64,000 bases of DNA from positions 3,162,001 through 3,226,000 of the forward strand of contig NZ_JAKWJU010000002.1 in NCBI RefSeq assembly GCF_022524345.1, read 5' to 3'. This document shows positions 62,497-64,000 of this stretch, in pieces. Origin of the DNA: Streptomyces marispadix. Its GTDB lineage: Bacteria; Actinomycetota; Actinomycetes; Streptomycetales; Streptomycetaceae. The translations under genes were made by a program, and so were the position numbers. Numbering within the stretch: position 1 is the stretch's first letter; each line of letters starts with the position of its first letter. The notes beneath the pieces were generated by a model, which was not told the origin of the DNA, ran no database searches, and saw nothing but the letters and a program-made list of their open reading frames with translations.

Positions 62497-63015
62497 CTCT
62501 GACTGCTCCCCCTCGGCGGCATGCCCCCGCACAGTTCTTGTTTCAGGGCAGATTTTCAGCCCCGGAAGCTCACTGATTCTCGATGACCCAGACACCGGTC
62601 CCTACGGTCCCGGTACGCGCTCAAGTCTGCCGGAGGGCTCTCCTACGTCAAGCGCAGTGCCCGTTCCGTAACCCGATGCGCAACCTGTGACCGCAACTGT
62701 GGCGGCTCAACCGCTCCGTAACCGTTGCGGACTCTTGTGCCTCTGGCCCCCTTGTGCACCACCCGGCACGGGCGTGACGCGGGGGCGCCTTTCAGCCTGT
62801 CCCACGAGGCCCCGGGGCCGTCGCCTGCGAACTTGCCAGCCGGGCACCGCAGCCGATTGGATGGCTGATCCGTCCCCATCCATGCGACTCCCGCGAGCCT
62901 GTAGCCTCCAAAGCGATACGGGCCGACTCCGGGGCGTCCGGCATGAGCCGAGAGTCAGGGGGTAGGCACCGCGCGACCCACGGCATGACGGCATTTCGAT
63001 CCACGGCGAGGACAG
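62497..63015. promoter_or_regulatory. Divergent promoter region between two Ser/Thr kinase genes
   Basis: About 520 nt without a convincing gene. Composition is less GC-rich around 62527-62580. The motif CCGTAACC recurs (around 62668 and 62715). No promoter hexamers stand out. Confidence 0.45.
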
Positions 63016-64000
63016 ATGGCACAGACGCAGGCCGGCGGGGGTCCCTCCGACCCCGACGCCATGGGCGGCTCCATGGCCGAATCGCCGGAGCTGTGGGGCA
63101 ACAACGGCCTCGTCGGCGACGGCCGTTACCGCCTCACGCACCGCCTCGGCCGTGGCGGCATGGCGGAGGTCTTCGCCGCCGAGGATCTGCGTCTGGGCCG
63201 TACGGTCGCGGTGAAGCTGCTGCGTTCCGACCTCGCCGAGGACCCGGTCTCCAAGGCCCGCTTCACGCGCGAGGCACAGTCCGTCGCGGGCCTCAACCAC
63301 CACGCGGTCGTCGCGGTCTACGACTCCGGCGAGGAGACGATCGGCGGCAACGTCACTCCGTACATCGTGATGGAGCTGGTCGAGGGCCGTACGATCCGCG
63401 ACCTGCTGATGAACGCCGAGGCGCCGCCGCCCGACCAGGCGCTGATCATCGTCTCCGGCGTCCTGGAGGCCCTGGCCTACAGCCATCAGCACGGCATCGT
63501 GCACCGCGACATCAAGCCCGCGAACGTCATCATCACCAACACCGGCGCGGTGAAGGTGATGGACTTCGGCATCGCCCGCGCCCTGCACGGCGCCTCCAAC
63601 ACCATGACGCAGACCGGCATGGTGATGGGCACACCGCAGTACCTCTCCCCGGAGCAGGCGCTCGGCAAGACCGTCGACATCCGCTCCGACCTCTACGCCA
63701 CGGGCTGCCTCCTCTACGAACTGCTCACGCTCAGACCGCCGTTCACGGGTGAGACCCCGCTGTCGGTCGTCTATCAGCATGTGCAGGACGAGGCCGCGCC
63801 CCCTTCGGAGTCCTCCGAGACCGTGCCGCCCGAGCTCGACGGCCTGGTGATGCGGGCGCTCGCGAAGGACCCGGACGACCGCTTCCAGAGCGCGGAGGAG
63901 ATGCGCGGCCTCGCGCAGTACGCGCTGCGGATGCTGCACGAGCAGGGCAGCCACACCGGCGGCGCATGGAACACCGGCCCTGTGGCTCACGCGGGCGCCT
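63016..64000 (+). CDS. Ser/Thr protein kinase, truncated by the window end
   Basis: At least 328 aa with no stop before the window end. Kinase features: YRLTHRLGRGGMAEVFAAEDLRLGRTVAVKLLRSDL, IVHRDIKPANVIITN, MDFGIARALHG, GTPQYLSPEQALGKTVDIRSDLYATGCLLYELLTLRPPF. The kinase core is closely related to that of its divergent neighbour. The ATG at 63016 follows GCGAGGAC. The portion after the kinase domain (GSHTGGAWNTGPVAHAGA) begins a Gly/Ala-rich region; whether a membrane helix and sensor domain follow cannot be seen. Confidence 0.92.
   Translation, partial: MAQTQAGGGPSDPDAMGGSMAESPELWGNNGLVGDGRYRLTHRLGRGGMAEVFAAEDLRLGRTVAVKLLRSDLAEDPVSKARFTREAQSVAGLNHHAVVAVYDSGEETIGGNVTPYIVMELVEGRTIRDLLMNAEAPPPDQALIIVSGVLEALAYSHQHGIVHRDIKPANVIITNTGAVKVMDFGIARALHGASNTMTQTGMVMGTPQYLSPEQALGKTVDIRSDLYATGCLLYELLTLRPPFTGETPLSVVYQHVQDEAAPPSESSETVPPELDGLVMRALAKDPDDRFQSAEEMRGLAQYALRMLHEQGSHTGGAWNTGPVAHAGA

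Overview
The window looks like a chromosomal segment of a streptomycete or close relative. It is very GC-rich, third codon positions are almost always G or C, GTG and TTG starts are common, and gene order is typical of actinobacterial housekeeping DNA (metG, a proteasome activator, bkd-type 2-oxoacid dehydrogenase genes, PASTA Ser/Thr kinases). I see no rRNA, tRNA, CRISPR array, phage, plasmid or insertion sequence. Everything is read from sequence and family knowledge; no search was run.

Layout. (1) 0.2-6.7 kb: a catabolic or transport island. A GntR/FCD regulator and a divergent nanT-nanA-like pair share an intergenic region with two similar palindromes; an opine-dehydrogenase-like gene and an MHS transporter lie on the regulator side. 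(2) 6.8-20.5 kb: a membrane sulfatase (frameshifted), a repeat-rich LPXTG-anchored DUF1996 protein, two DUF3048 paralogues, an SDR, a PhnB-like protein, a C-N hydrolase, and an MFS-DUF1445-DUF1348 gene group behind a 19-bp palindrome. (3) 20.6-35.2 kb: methyltransferases, a two-component system, dehydrogenases, a dienelactone hydrolase, an SMR exporter, a PhoX phosphatase behind a PHO-box-like repeat, and two tandem glycine-rich peptides with double-glycine leaders. (4) 35.5-47.1 kb: metG, the paaABCDE phenylacetyl-CoA epoxidase operon, a DUF5819-HTTM pair (HTTM frameshifted), a TrmH-type methyltransferase, a proteasome activator and a quinone oxidoreductase. (5) 47.4-64 kb: an overlapping gene chain, bkd E1alpha-E1beta-E2, then mobA-like, moeA-like and a K+ channel gene (frameshifted); a divergent Lrp regulator, an FAD oxidase, a TetR regulator (PaaR candidate), paaN (frameshifted) and two divergent Ser/Thr kinases.

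How it fits together. The paaA promoter, the promoter of the TetR gene 17 kb away (facing paaN), and, with one core change, the bkd/Lrp intergenic region all carry a 14-bp palindrome of the form ACCGATYGTTCGGT. This suggests one TetR regulator controls a dispersed phenylacetate regulon and may also touch oxoacid oxidation. The best candidate for something undescribed is the pair of tandem peptides at 32.8-33.8 kb: near-identical leaders and ribosome-binding regions, divergent Cys-free Gly/Ser/Val/Ala-rich cores, and no maturation or export gene nearby.

Caution. Four conserved genes each need exactly one single-base frame change (near 7.77, 43.05, 48.0 and 59.90 kb). Residual sequencing error explains this more simply than four independent gene losses.
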